Below are positions 43,243 to 54,695 of a stretch of DNA of 64,000 bases, in pieces; the stretch's first letter is position 1, and every line of letters begins with the position of its first letter. The translations under genes were made by a program, and so were the position numbers. Location: positions 78,167,833 through 78,231,832 of the forward strand of contig CM053141.1 in NCBI GenBank assembly GCA_028571685.1, given 5' to 3'. Origin of the DNA: Heterohyrax brucei (taxonomy: Eukaryota; Chordata; Mammalia; Hyracoidea; Procaviidae). A model generated the notes under the pieces. The model saw only the letters and a program-made list of their open reading frames with translations. It searched no databases and was not told where the DNA came from.

Positions 43243-43849
43243 TGAGGTCCAACGATTAAGTCCGCGAACTTACTTCTTCTATGTGCTACTTACATCATTA
43301 CTGAATATCACTGCGGTCACCATTGAAGCACTCCCCTTGGGGAAGCTGTGCACCAATGCCAGCACCTTGTCCACCCTTCAAAGCCATTTTGGAACTCTTT
43401 CTGGAATGGCCGTTAAGCATAGAGGCACAGCAGCGAGTTTGTGAACTGAATGGTATAATTCTCTGGGAGGGAGTTTTTAGCCAGTAAACAGATAACTGTA
43501 TTGGAATACCATGAGTCAGATCCGACTTGACGGCACTTGGCTTGGCTGGCTATTGGAATACCTTCCCTACTCACCGGATCTGGCTCCCAGGAACTTTTTC
43601 TTTACCTGAAAATAAAGGAAATAATGAAAGAAAGACATTTTTCTGAGATTCAGGACATGAAGGGTAATACAATGACAGTTCTGATGGCCATTCCAGAAAA
43701 AGACCTAAATTGATTTGGAGGGTGGACTAGTGCTGGCACCAGTGCGTAGCTTCCTAAGGGGAGTACGTTGAAGGTGAAAGTAGTGATATTCAGCACTGAG
43801 GTGTGTAGCTCCTTTTCTAGGATGAGGTGGCAAAACTGTCGGTCCCACA
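43243..43849. mobile_element. Composite mariner derivative with long inverted ends
   Basis: 607 bases between TA dinucleotides (43241-43242 and 43850-43851). The left 165 or so bases are the reverse complement of the same mariner 3' end found on the right. Read inward, both carry GGCCATTCCAGAAA, GGGTGGAC, GCTGGCA and GGGGAGT. Between them is a reversed 5' terminal repeat-like piece (about 43435-43460) and sense transposase 3' sequence from about 43471 ('gagggagtttttagccagta'). The whole could fold into a large hairpin. It cannot encode a transposase and would need one supplied in trans. A 40-base SINE scrap lies at 43511-43550. Confidence 0.8.
43511..43550 (+). mobile_element. Ultra-short SINE 3'-end insertion (40 bases)
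   Basis: Sense piece carrying CCGACTTGACGGCACTTGGC and TTGGCTGGC, flanked by TATTGGAATACC at 43499-43510 and 43551-43562 (perfect 12-base duplication). The homologous mariner at 20110-20145 lacks the insert and has one copy of the target, which proves a clean insertion. Confidence 0.95.
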
Positions 43850-43851
43850 TA

Positions 43852-44165
43852 GCCTAAATCTGTCCTAAATTGTTCCATTTCGCTCCATCCTCTGAGAAGC
43901 CCCCTTGAGACTATAATTCTCCATCTCCTGCACTATTGCAATCACGATACTCATCTGCAGTCTTGACATCTCTAATACATTCTTTGCACTATAGCCAGAT
44001 TGTTCTGATTCAGATGATTTTTCTCCAGTAACAACCTAAACTTTGTCTTTCTGCTTCCCATTTAAGATACAACCCCCATTTTGCATGGGGGTTCAGAGAA
44101 CTTAAGTAACTTGCCAAGGGTTATTCAGTCAGTAACTGGGGCTCTGGCATATGAACAGAAGTATA
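43852..44165. repeat. L2-like piece followed by antisense MIR
   Basis: 43852-44040 ('ctcctgcactattgcaatca') is weakly L2-like on the plus strand. 44070-44165 ('aacttaagtaacttgccaag', 'ttattcagtcagtaactggg') is an antisense MIR end, which is clearer. Confidence 0.5.
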
Positions 44166-44169
44166 CATT

Positions 44170-45112
44170 AGTTCCAAAGTCTTCTCTGTTATACTTCACT
44201 GTGTCTGGATTGTGATTAATTGATCTATTTTGCCATAATTCTTATTTAATTCCCTAAGCTTCAAATTCAATTTGTTGAAAGACAAATTTATCATCTTTCT
44301 TACCTCCCACTCCAAGTGTCTCTGCTCCAGAGTTCTCAGTGTCAGTAATGGTCCTACCGTCATTTGGCATACTTGACTCATCTTTCTCCTTCATCCCTGT
44401 TTCCAGATATTTTCACAATTATTCTGCTTCCGTGAATCACTGAAGATAGTGCTGGCTTTCTGTGTTCCAAGCTGCAGTATGCAGAGTACCCAACAAGTAC
44501 CATGTGTGGGAGGTCCTGGAGGTGCGCCCAACAAGGGCTCATTAGTAGCAAATCTCATTCCAACACTACTCCATGCCAAGGAATGAGATCAGAATCCAGG
44601 GAATAAAGCCAAAGTTGGCCAGTCAGTTTGCCAAGCTAGAAGTTCTTGGACACAGTTACAAATGAAGCAAAAGAAGCCAGTAGAGAGAGAGATTGACTGA
44701 TGATGAGAATGAAAGAAGCAGGAATGGACAAAAAGGTTTCTGAGGGACACAATTGAAAAGGACCTCCGCATGGCTCTTAGGCGGAGAGGTCTGGTTCTGA
44801 TAACTGGGATCTTGGAGAGAGGAGATTGTATGCTTCAAATAGTATTTAAATGTCTTAATAAAAGTATCTGTTACCTGTCCACAAGGACAACTATTTTGAG
44901 GTAACTTAGTTTTCTCTCTTTTTAAAAAACCTGTCATTTATCTTATTATTTCTAAAAAATGTAACCTATATTATTCTTTCTTGATTTATCAATTTGAAGT
45001 TATCTATTAATTTCCTGTTAATTAGATGATGGTTTAGCCTGTTATATTACTGCCTCCTACTTTCCCTCTTATTCTCCCCACTATGAAAAATTCCAGATAA
45101 ATCAATGATCAA
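44170..45112. other. Unassigned non-coding stretch
   Basis: No gene or repeat I can support. Short open frames on the minus strand show no motif. Confidence 0.45.
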
Positions 45113-45115
45113 GAT

Positions 45116-45405
45116 ATTGCTGCTGTTGTTAGGTGATGTAGACTCCGTTTACAACTCATAGTGGTCCTATATACAACAGAACAAAACACTGCCCGGTCTT
45201 GCACCATGTCCACAGTTGGTTTTAAGCTTAAGCCTATCATTGCAGCCACGTGCCAATCCATCTCATCAAGGCTCTTTTTCTTGTTCACTGACCCTCCACT
45301 CTACCAAACATGATCTCCTTCTCCAGGGACTGATTCCTCCTGACAGCATGTCCAAAGTATGTAAGACCTAGTCTAGCTAGCTTTGCTTCCAAATAGTACA
45401 ATGTA
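45116..45405 (-). mobile_element. RTE LINE 3' end
   Basis: 'gctgctgttgttaggtgatg', 'agaacaaaacactgcccggt', 'ctctaccaaacatgatctcc' and 'agcatgtccaaagtatgtaa'. Antisense, 5'-truncated. Confidence 0.88.
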
Positions 45406-45520
45406 TTAATGTGACTAAATATGATTTAGGGATGGGTCTAGTAATTATAAACTATATCTTGTACAAATCTTAGCCTTTCCTAGAATTTATATTTTCCACA
45501 TTTTAAAATTTTATTTTCTG

Positions 45521-47780
45521 TGTCTATCTTAGCTATCTAGTGCTGCTATAACATAAATACCACAAGTAGATGGCTTTAACAAACAGTAATTTATTGTGTC
45601 ACAGTTTAGGAGGCTAGAAGACAAAATTTAGGGCAGTAGCTCTAGGGGAAGGCTTTCTCTCCGTGTCAGCTCCAGTACAAGGTCTTTGTCATCAGTCTTC
45701 CCTTCAGTTTAGGAGTTTCTCAGCACAGGGACGCTGGGTCCAAAGGATATACTCACCTCTCAGATATTCTTTCTTGGTGGTAAGTGGTTCTTCCCTCTGC
45801 TCACTCCTTTCATTTATACCTCAAAAGAGACTGACTCAAGATATAACCTAATCTTGTAGAGTGTCCTGTCTCATTAACATAACTGTTTCTAATCCTGTCA
45901 CACTAACATCACAGAGTTTAGGATTTACAACACATGAGAGACATACATCAGATCACAAAATGGAGGACAACCACACAATGCTAGGAATCATGGCCTAACC
46001 AAATGAACAAATATTTTGGGGTGACACAATTCAATCTGTAATATTCCACCCTTTGGCTCCCCACGATTCATGTCTTTGCCATTTGCAAAACATATTCACC
46101 CCATCATAGCATTCCAAAAGACTTAAATCAACTCCAAGTCCAAAATCTCATCTTCTGCAAAATTTCTCTTCTGTGAAATTGGGAATACAAATCATCTGCG
46201 TCCAAAGTACAATGATGGAACAGGCACAAGGTAGATGTTTCCATTACAAATAGGAGAAACTGGAGGGAAAGAAGAGACAACAGGTATCAAGGAAGTCCAA
46301 ACCCCAGCCGAATATTTTATATTGCCTCTCAAGCCTTGAAAATAATGCTCTATTCTCTGAGACCACCTAAGTGATTGCACTTCCCTCCAGATTTTGAGTG
46401 GCGGCTATCTTCTCCAGCATCTTGGTGGAGGACCTCTGCCCTTGGGCTTCTGTTCTGCCTTCCAGGCCCAGCGGGATGGCAACTCTGCTTCCCTGGCTTT
46501 GGACAGATGCATTCTCTTAGTCCTTCTGAGCAGTGATCCTACACCCTTTGCTCCAGCAAGCCTGTTCTTCTTGGGCATGGCTGCCCTGCCTCCTTCGTTT
46601 TGGGCAGCCTATCTGGCCCCATCCCCCTTGTGCTCATGTATAGCAGCCACACACTCTGGAACTGAGCTGGTGAGAATCTAACTCTTAAAACCTATGAAGC
46701 TGTGCCATGGTTTTTGAGACCCAGCAGGCTGTGGTTCTACCCTTTGCAACCCCACAAGTCTTGGTCCTACCTTTTGAGATCAAGGCAGGTTTACTTGCTG
46801 CGTTTCTTCTCTCTTCAGCTTCTGCTTTCTGGTTTCCTGGCTTCTCAGTCTGAAGGCATTCAGTTCTCTTTCTCTGTGAATCTGCAAGCCTTCCTCCATG
46901 AAAAAGTATCTGGAGACATCCTACTCTGCCAGAAATCTCCTGCCCAAAGGTACTCAGCTCTTGCTCCATGGGTGGTCCCACATTGTCTCTCACGGGTCTC
47001 CTAGTTTGCTGCCACCCTTTCCCTGGCAGTGCTCCCACCATCTCTGCCATCCCCCTTGTCACAGCTCTCCTCAGTTCCTTCTGAGCTCGCACCAGAAATG
47101 CCTTTAAAGTTCATAATTCCAACAGTCTCTCCAAAGCAATCTAGGCTTTTACTAATAGGCATCTTAAAATTCTTTCAGCCTTCTACCCATTCAGTTTCAA
47201 AACCATTTTTATAGTTTTGGTAACCTATTAGAGCTGCGCTCCATTCTCCTGATACTAAATCTCGTCTTTGTTATCTAGTACTGCTATAATGGAAATGCTA
47301 CATGTGGATGTTTTTAACAACAGAAGTCTATTTTCTCACAGTTTAGGAAGCTGGAAGTCTGAATTCAGGGTGCCAGCTCTAGGGAAAGCATTTTTCTCTA
47401 TACTAGTTCTAGGGAATGGTCCTTGCCATCAGTTTGCCCCTTAGTTTAGCATTTCTCAGTGCAGAGAGCCCAGGTTCAATGGACAAGCTCAGTTTCCAGA
47501 TTTTATTTCTTGATGGTAGGAAGTCCTTCTCCTCTCTGCTTCTTCTGTCTTTCATACCTCAAAAGATATTGACTCAGTATATACCTGACCCTTTAGATGG
47601 TATCCTTGTTAACACGACTGCCTCTAGTCCGGCAATATTAACATCATAGAGGTTAGGATTTACAGCACATTGGATAATTACATCACATCACAAAACCGAG
47701 GACAACTATACAATACTAGGAATCACTGTCTACCCGAGTTGACACATTTTTGGTGACACAATTTAATCCATAATGTATCA
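45521..47780 (-). mobile_element. MaLR-type element with both LTRs (fossil)
   Basis: Two antisense LTRs of one family, about 45521-46048 and 47264-47780, flank about 1.2 kb of internal sequence. Next to the left LTR, on the element's sense strand, lies a purine-rich tract (GTGGGGAGCCAAAGGG) of polypurine-tract type. The internal part resembles the non-autonomous MaLR interior and has no recognisable gag, pol or env. The element looks structurally complete but is old, as its LTRs have diverged. Its solo-LTR relatives are at 36685-37184 and 42356-42850. Confidence 0.85.
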
Positions 47781-47979
47781 CTATATTTAATTGTTTCTAC
47801 AAATGGTCCACCTGACCTGGCAAATACTTTTTGTAGATTTTTTCTTCCCTATAGTGCTCATGCATGTTAGATATTGTTTTCTTTTCTTTTTTTGTTTGTT
47901 TTCACTTGCTGGAAAATAACCTTGACTTGACTTTACAACTGCTTTGTAAAAGTTTTTATTTTAACATTCAAAAATTTCT

Positions 47980-48840
47980 ACATGTACTGTTTAGTGCCAT
48001 TGTGAAACATGCTCACCCTCTTTTTTAACATGTTCTTCCTTCATTGACATAAATTCACTGCCCCCTACATTTTCTATCTATTCTTTCAAATTCCATTGTC
48101 AATTTTATCCCACATAGATAGCTCTTAAACGAACACAGTGCTCATGTCAGAGTTCTTTACCATTTAAGCTAAACTATTGCTTATTTTAAGAAGACTTAAG
48201 GAAGGAGATATTTTTGGCTTAAGGTTTAAAGATCATCTCAGTGGCATAGTTTCAGGAGCTCACCCAACCTCCATTGCTCCAGGAAGCCTGGAGTACCTGA
48301 GAATTTGAAATTATTTTCTGTACTTTTCTCCTTTTGATCAGGATTATTCTCTAGAATCTTTGATCAAAATGTTCAGTAATGGTAGCCAATTCTCTGGTCT
48401 CGTAGAAAAGGAGGTAGTTGTTCATGGAGACAATTAGCCACACATTTCATATCTTCCTTCTATTCCAAGTGCTCTTTCCTCCTCTGTTGCTCTAGGTGAA
48501 TAGAGAATAATCGTGCCTTGGGTTGCCACTTGCAAGCTTTTAAGACCTCAGGCCCCACACAAGGAACTAGGAGGTAGAACAATAAGCATTATACATGTTG
48601 TTAGGCAAATTAACTGGGATGTCCCATGCAAACATGACCCTAAACATTCAAAGCAAGAAACTAGATCCCATGAGGGTTTGGGCTGTGCATAAGCCGCTCC
48701 AGCAGCTACCGGTTATTTTCTTTTGTCATTGTTGTAACTGACACATAACTTTTGCCAATCCAACTTTTTGCAGATGTGCAACTTATTGATAATTGACTGT
48801 GCAACATATTAATGCTCTATTTCTGCAACTCTTAACATCC
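47980..48840 (-). mobile_element. L1 3' UTR, antisense, afrotherian type
   Basis: 'ggcttaaggtttaaagatca', 'ttctagaatctttgatcaaa', 'atgttcagtaatggtagcca', 'gcaagcttttaagacctcag' and 'ttaactgggatgtcccatgc', in the antisense order of the long L1 3' UTR. Confidence 0.7.
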
Positions 48841-48844
48841 CCTG

Positions 48845-49500
48845 TCTTAGGCTGGGTTCTCTAGAGAAGCAAAACTAGTATAGCATGTATATATATATAT
48901 ACACATAATTGTATCCATATATATATTTATCCATATATATAAAGAGACAGATAGAGAGGGGCAGAGAGAGATTTATATCAAGGAAATAGCTCACATGGAT
49001 TTTAGAAGCTGTAATGTCCCAAGCCTGTGGGGCAAGAAAGAAGATTCTCCTGATTCACATAGCCACAGGGCCTGGCAAACTCAAGATCAGCAATCTGGAA
49101 AGCAGAGTTATTATAGACTTCTACTAATTCATGTAGCCACAGGGGCTGGTGAACCCAAATCAGGAGGCTGGACAGTAGGATTACTGCAGGATTTGAAGAC
49201 TGACAAACCTCAAGTTCAGCAGGGAAGACTTCAGGTAAGCTGCCAGCTCAAGTTACAAGAACCAGAGGTCAGATGGACTGGAGATAGCTACAGGATTTAG
49301 GACAAGCAAAAGATCCGATAAGGTAAGCAGAAAAGGTTTAGAAGGCAGACGGCGGAGGTATAAAAGCCTGAGGGGTGCAAAGAGTCATCACAGGCTCCAC
49401 CCTTGCTGGTACCGTAGCAGGTCCCACCACGAGGGTGATCACATATCAAATTCTACAAGCAAGTGATCACAGCATTACACAACTGTGAAAACATTGAGAC
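48845..49500 (-). mobile_element. ERVL-type solo LTR (fossil)
   Basis: On the minus strand it runs TGAATGAG ... AGAGAACCCAGCCTAAGACA, an ERVL-like LTR ending. It includes a (TA)n run at about 48890-48950. No internal region is attached. The family is assigned by resemblance only. Confidence 0.5.
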
Positions 49501-49829
49501 TCATTCATTTAAAAAAAAAAAAAGCTGAATGTAATTCCATAGTCTTATCTGCTTGTATCAGAAACCTAGTAGTCATTCTGGACTCCCTCCATTCCTTCCT
49601 TTCTTTTTTATTTTTGATTCAATAAAAAAAAGTATCAAATGCCTCTTCTGTATGGGCATACTACTGAGTTCTAGAGAGACAACGATGCTCCCTATTCTCG
49701 TAGAGCTTAGGTTAGGTAGTAGAGGACACAACCGCCATGTAATCACTCAAATATGTGAAGAAAAAGTGCTATGAAAGGGACCCACAACTTAAAATTAGGA
49801 TCCCACATTCAGTTGGGGATGGGGTGAGA

Positions 49830-49910
49830 CAAGGCTAGGGAAAGTTTCTCTGAAAAAAAGACATTTGGGCTGAAGTCTGACAGATGAATAAAAAGTTAAC
49901 CAGGCAAAAG

Positions 49911-49946
<36 letters not shown>

Positions 49947-50450
49947 GGCCATATTGTTCAAGTATAGCTGATCAGGCAGGGGAAAAGGCAATTAGAAACC
50001 AGGCATGAGCATCGAGTTGTCTTCTCCCAGGGGAGAGGTATGGATAGTGCTTTATTCTCCCAGTAATGATGTGGAGACATCTGTACAAAGTGTTATCAAT
50101 CAGGGATGATACCATATTCAGTTTTTATTGAGATTCAGTTGTGTAGGCATGGATATCAAGGATTTTTATTTAAGACCAAAGGAAGCAATTAAAATTGTTG
50201 CATCTTTTCTAAAATATTCGGAAAATGTCATTTTATAGAGTATGGTTGGAGATACATTGGATAGAGGGAGGCCAGTAAGGAAGAGATTGTGGCAGAGATA
50301 TAGAATTGTTTGATCTAGGATTGTGGCAGTGGAGTTGGAAAGAAACGGAGAGACGTAGGAGAGACTAAGAAATAAAAAAGAAAGAACTAGATGATGGACT
50401 AAGTATGGGAGATAACACAAGAGAGGAAAGAGGCAGTGATGACTCCTAGG
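49830..50450 (+). repeat. Ancient mammalian repeat (same type as 18090-18620), with (TG)n
   Basis: 'aagagattgtggcagagata', 'agtggagttggaaagaaacg' and 'gtgatgactcctaggtt' match the first part of the family seen at 18.1 kb. A pure (TG)n of about 16 units occupies 49911-49943. Confidence 0.5.
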
Positions 50451-50451
50451 T

Positions 50452-50620
50452 TAAAAAACCAAACCAAACTCATTGCTATCAAGTTGATTCTGACTCATAG
50501 AAACCCTAAAGGACAGAGTACGACCATGCCATAGGGTTTCTAAGGAGTGGCTGAAGGATTTGAGCCACTGAGATTTTGGTTAGCAGTTGACCCCTTAGCC
50601 CCTGCACCACCAGAGTTAGT
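50452..50620 (-). repeat. AfroSINE
   Basis: Complete antisense copy, 'aaaccaaaccaaactcattg' to 'ctgcaccaccagagtt'. Confidence 0.92.
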
Positions 50621-51525
50621 GGCTTGCAAACTGGGTCAGGCTCTTCACCGAGACAAGCAACAACAGGGGAGACTATATCCTCTCATTTTCTGTTTTAGTC
50701 TTGGAAAATATCTCCAGCTGCTCTCATTGGATTTTGGTTCTTTGCCTCAAAAGCAATGAGTGATCAGCTGGAGAACAACTGGTATAATTCTAAAATGAAT
50801 ACAGTTTTCAAAACAGAATCTAGGCAGGAAACTGTCTTAGGCAACATTGCCTTTTAGTCCAACCACATCAATGTCCCTGAACAAGGACAAATAAAAGCCT
50901 GACCTTGAAATGGGAGGGAAAATGCAAGGTGATAAAAAGATATTTGGTAGAGAAAAAAAAGGTAGGAGAACAATGAGAGCTCAAGGAGAAATAAAAGTTA
51001 TCTATGGCAATAATTCACAATAGGTTGCAATTAATCACCAAATCCTACTTACTCTGCTGCCTTGGTAGTCTGTTAAATCAACTGTGTCAGTCCTAGCTTC
51101 ACTTCACTGTCTTAGTTCAGGTTCTCATTACTTCTTTGCACTAATCACTGTAATAGGTGGGTCAGAAACCCAAACACTCTAATCTATCCAAATAAACATA
51201 AATGAAATACAGCCAATACAGCAGCTCAAGGACGTTATCAAGCACCAACCCACAGCATCACAACTGCATTCCAGACAGAAGAAGCAACAAGGAAAACAAA
51301 GCACTTCTAGAGATTTCTGGCAGATTTTCACTTTTGCTAAAACTATGGGTACAGCTGTCTTAGACTCTAAATGAAGACTGCAAATATAAATATTTAGCAG
51401 GGTTTTCTTTTTAAGGAAGACACAGACAATGGATAAAGACTGGTAGCCTCTCCACAGCTGTCTGATTTCCAGTCTAGTTGTTAGTCTGGCCTCCAAACTC
51501 TTCTTTATAGTAGATTGCTAGATGC
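50621..51525. other. Unassigned non-coding stretch
   Basis: Nothing recognised apart from ordinary AT-rich sequence. Confidence 0.45.
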
Positions 51526-51529
51526 ATCT

Positions 51530-52020
51530 CTCTGAAATCAGATCTTGTCACTTTCTGGCTTAGAAACCTTCAGCAGTTATCAGTGACTTTCAGAATAAAA
51601 TTCTGACTTGCAGCTTAGCACTCCAGGTTCTTCGATATCTGACTCCAGTCTCCTCTCTAACTTTATCTCCCTAACCTTTTCTGCAGACCCTACTGTTCCA
51701 GCCACATGTGCAAGTCTTTAAAGTTATGATGCTATTACAAGCCCACACATCAGTGCTCTTGTTTCCTCTGCCTGGATTTCATTTTCTGCTTTGCTTTCAA
51801 ACTAACTCCTTGCTTCCCTTCAGACTTCAGCTGGAGTATAATTTCCCATCATAAGTCCTCCTGGATCTCTTTTTCTCTTTTTCCATAGTTTCCAAAGTTC
51901 ACCTCTGTTTTAGTCGGCACTTTTTACACTGCGCTCTGATCTTTGGTTTACCCTGCTGTCAGCTTCTCAAGGAAGGAGATTACATCTCACTCAACTCTCT
52001 TTCACAGCAGTATGGGTAAG
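51530..52020 (+). mobile_element. L2 LINE 3' end
   Basis: 'atcagatcttgtcactttct', 'cagaataaaattctgacttg', 'ctactgttccagccacatgt', 'tttcctctgcctggatttca', 'atcataagtcctcctggatc' follow the L2 consensus order over nearly 500 bases. Confidence 0.85.
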
Positions 52021-52204
52021 CCGCTAATGTTTTCTGAAGGAATTAATCAGGCCCCACGTTTAATTCATTAGTAATCTATTCCTTCACAGTCACATTTCTC
52101 ATCTCCACCTTCACACACTGCACATTTGACATGAAGTTATAGAAACTAGAAAGGAAGATTTGTGACTTCTAGCTATTGTTGCTCAGTGTCCATCACGCTA
52201 ATAC

Positions 52205-52363
52205 TCATCACACCCCTGCCGTCGAGTTGGGTCCAACTCATAGTGACCCTAGAGGTCAGAGGAGAACCGCCCCATAGAGTTTCCAAGGAGCACGTGGCGG
52301 ATTTGAACTGCCGACCTTTGGTTAGCAGACGTAGCACTTGACTCACTACGCCATCACTGGGTA
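52205..52363 (-). repeat. AfroSINE
   Basis: Well-preserved antisense copy, 'ctgccgtcgagttgggtcca' to 'actacgccatcactgggt'. Confidence 0.93.
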
Positions 52364-52505
52364 CCTGATTAGTGACAGGCTTTGCTTGGACACCCATTCC
52401 AAGTTCTGGCCTTGCCCTGAAGAAAGGGATTTTGGAATCGTCGCTGTTTCCTAGAGTGGATTAATTTGGAGAATAGCCCATCATATATATTTAACAATCC
52501 TGTGT

Positions 52506-52668
52506 GCAGAAACCATGGTTGCACAGTGGTTAGAAGCTATAGCTCCTAGTTGAAAGGTTGACAGTTCGAAGTGACCAGACTTTTCTTAGAAGCCCTATGA
52601 GGCAGTTCTATTCTGTCCTATAGGGTCACTATGTATAGGAATCAATTCAACAGCAATGACTTTGTTTC
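52506..52668 (+). repeat. AfroSINE
   Basis: 'aaccatggttgcacagtggt', 'tgacagttcgaagtgaccag' and 'ctatagggtcactatgtata'. Confidence 0.88.
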
Positions 52669-52691
52669 CTCACCTTCTTTAGTCAGTATCC

Positions 52692-52895
52692 TGGGGTCTT
52701 GGGTGATGAAACAGTTAAACACTCAGTAACTGGAAGGCTGGCAATTTGAATCTACCCACAGGTGCCTTGAAAGAAAGGCCTGGAAATATACTTTCAAAAG
52801 ATCACACCATTGAAATCCCTGTTGAGCACAGTTCTACTCTGACACAAATGGGGTTGCCATGTGCTAGAACTGACTTGACAGCAACTGGTAACTGG
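52692..52895 (+). repeat. AfroSINE, long-middle variant
   Basis: 'gtgatgaaacagttaaacac', 'gaaaggcctggaaatatact' and 'gccatgtgctagaactgact'. It follows the previous SINE in the same orientation after about 25 bases. Confidence 0.85.
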
Positions 52896-53350
52896 GTAGA
52901 CCTGGAGGACAGCTAGAAAATCAGGGACAAAGCTTGGCAGCTGCTGCAGCACAATCTTCCATTGTGGATCTTTGGCACAGCTAGGAGCTTAAGCTCCCTT
53001 TTGCAGAGGAGAAGTTCTTTTACTTCTTTATTTAGTTTTTGTTGTTGTTGAAAATATTCACAGCAAAATACACACCAGTACATTCCTACCTGTACAATTT
53101 AGGGAAGCTGGCAACATTCTTCAAGTTGTGCAACCATTCTCACTCTCGTTTTCAGACTTGTTCCTTCCCATTAACAAAAAGTCACTGCCCCTAAAGCTCT
53201 TATCTATTATTTTGATTTGCTCTTGTCACTTTGATCCCACAGTTGCACCGTTTTGCATTCTTATCAGAATGGATAAGAGTTCAAATCCCCACATCCTTAC
53301 TAACATTTGTTACTGTCTGGGTTTTTTGTTTTTGTTTTTAAATCTTAAAA

Positions 53351-53396
53351 AAGCCAAGCCAAGTGCCGTCGAGTCGGATCTGATTCATGGCGACCC
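53351..53396 (-). mobile_element. Ultra-short SINE 3'-end insertion (about 46-48 bases)
   Basis: AGCCAAGCCAAGTGCCGTCG continues to 'gattcatggcgaccctac'. It lies between A-runs, at the A-rich 3' end of the next AfroSINE. The duplication is only an ambiguous AAAAA, but the sequence and truncation match the other micro-insertions. Confidence 0.75.
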
Positions 53397-53398
53397 TA

Positions 53399-53572
53399 CA
53401 AAAACAAAAACAAACACATTGTTGTCTAGTTGATTCTGACTCAGAGTAATGCTACAGGACAGAGCAGAACTGCCCTATAGAGTTTTCAGTGGACCCCTGG
53501 TGCGTTCAAACTGTTGACGTGTTGGTAAACACCCATAGCACTTAATCATTACACCACCAGGGTTTCCTTAGC
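53399..53572 (-). repeat. AfroSINE
   Basis: Antisense copy, 'acattgttgtctagttgatt' to 'acaccaccagggtttcct', within L1 3' UTR. Confidence 0.92.
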
Positions 53573-53831
53573 CATTGAGGTGGGAGTGAAACAATATCTC
53601 ACTGTGGTTTTGATTTGCATCTCTCTGATGGGTAAAGATACAGAATATATTTTCGTGCTTGGTAGCCATTTGAATGTTTTCTTCAATGAAATTCCAAAGA
53701 CAGTAAAGTAAACAAAAGCACAAAGAAAGATAAAAAGACTACAATAAACTCCTGAACTAGTGAGAAATGGGCAAAGATTGGTTTTACACATTTGCAGAGC
53801 TATTACAGCCTCTGGAAAATGCTTTCTACAT

Positions 53832-53997
53832 AACCCAACCCAACTCATTGCAGCTGGGTTGATTCCGACTCAGAGCAACCCTGTATGACAGAGCAGAATT
53901 GCCCCATATGGTTTCCAAGGAGCAGGTGGAGCATTTGAACAGCCAACATTTTGGTTAGCGGGTGGCTTTCTTTACCACTGTGTCATCAGGGCTCCGC
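53832..53997 (-). repeat. AfroSINE
   Basis: Antisense copy, 'aacccaacccaactcattgc' to 'tgtgtcatcagggctcc'. Confidence 0.92.
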
Positions 53998-54528
53998 TTT
54001 CTACATAGTGGGTAGTCAATAAGTATTTGTCAGATATGTTTGTATGCATTAATATGTGAATAAAAAAAGAGTTCTATTACAAATAGCTGTCTCCGAAGAC
54101 TGTGGCTGTGTGTCGGTGCTTTTCTTTCTTGTTACTTGCATTTCTGTATACTTTGAACTCTGGACAGCATATGTGCATTACACTGTAAAAATCTGAAAAT
54201 GCAATTTAAAAGCCACATATCTTAGCTGGCTAGATGGCTTGAGAAGCAGAACAATCTGAAATGTAACCGTGAGTCACAGGGATAGTGTCCTGGATCTCAG
54301 AGCAGTAGACACATCTCTCATGGATTGCACAAGTTGTCTCTATCTCTCAAGGCAAAATTGTCTCTGGAAATTTCTTAGAAGTGCTAGGATGGATATTAAA
54401 GGTATAAACTCTGTGAAGCTATATTTTGCCTGTCATTTTATTTCCGGTGCCTAAGACAGTGGCACTTAGTAGGTGATGTTTGTTGAGTTAAAAAGAAGAT
54501 AATAGTCATCATTTTATGGTTAAAGATT
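53998..54528. other. Unassigned, with MIR-like scraps
   Basis: Near 54435-54495, 'cctaagacagtggcacttag' resembles a MIR 3' end. The rest is not recognised. Confidence 0.4.
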
Positions 54529-54529
54529 A

Positions 54530-54695
54530 AGGAGTGAAGTGCTCAGGTGCTACCTAAAAGAAGGGCAGTTTGGACCTCCCCCTCCCCCAGCCTTTAGGGG
54601 AGAAAGATGTGAGGCGTGGCTCCTGTCAAGATTACAGCCTGGGAAGCCCTATGAGGCAGTTCTACTCAGTCCTATAGGATCACTAGGAGTCAGCC
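54530..54695 (+). repeat. AfroSINE, long-middle variant
   Basis: 'gaagtgctcaggtgctacct', 'gtcaagattacagcctggga' and 'ctataggatcactaggagtc'. It runs straight into L1 3' UTR. Confidence 0.8.

Larger units (their letters stand above)
53030..53690 (-). mobile_element. L1 3' UTR, antisense, interrupted by SINE sequence
   Basis: 'gtgcaaccattctcactctc', 'cactgcccctaaagctctta', then after the SINEs 'caatatctcactgtggtttt' and 'gatttgcatctctctgatgg'. These are standard antisense L1 landmarks. Confidence 0.8.

Noticed and set aside
46394-47107. Overlapping frames of about 70-135 codons
   Set aside because: They lie in the internal region and LTR edges of the MaLR-type fossil, which has no host gene content.
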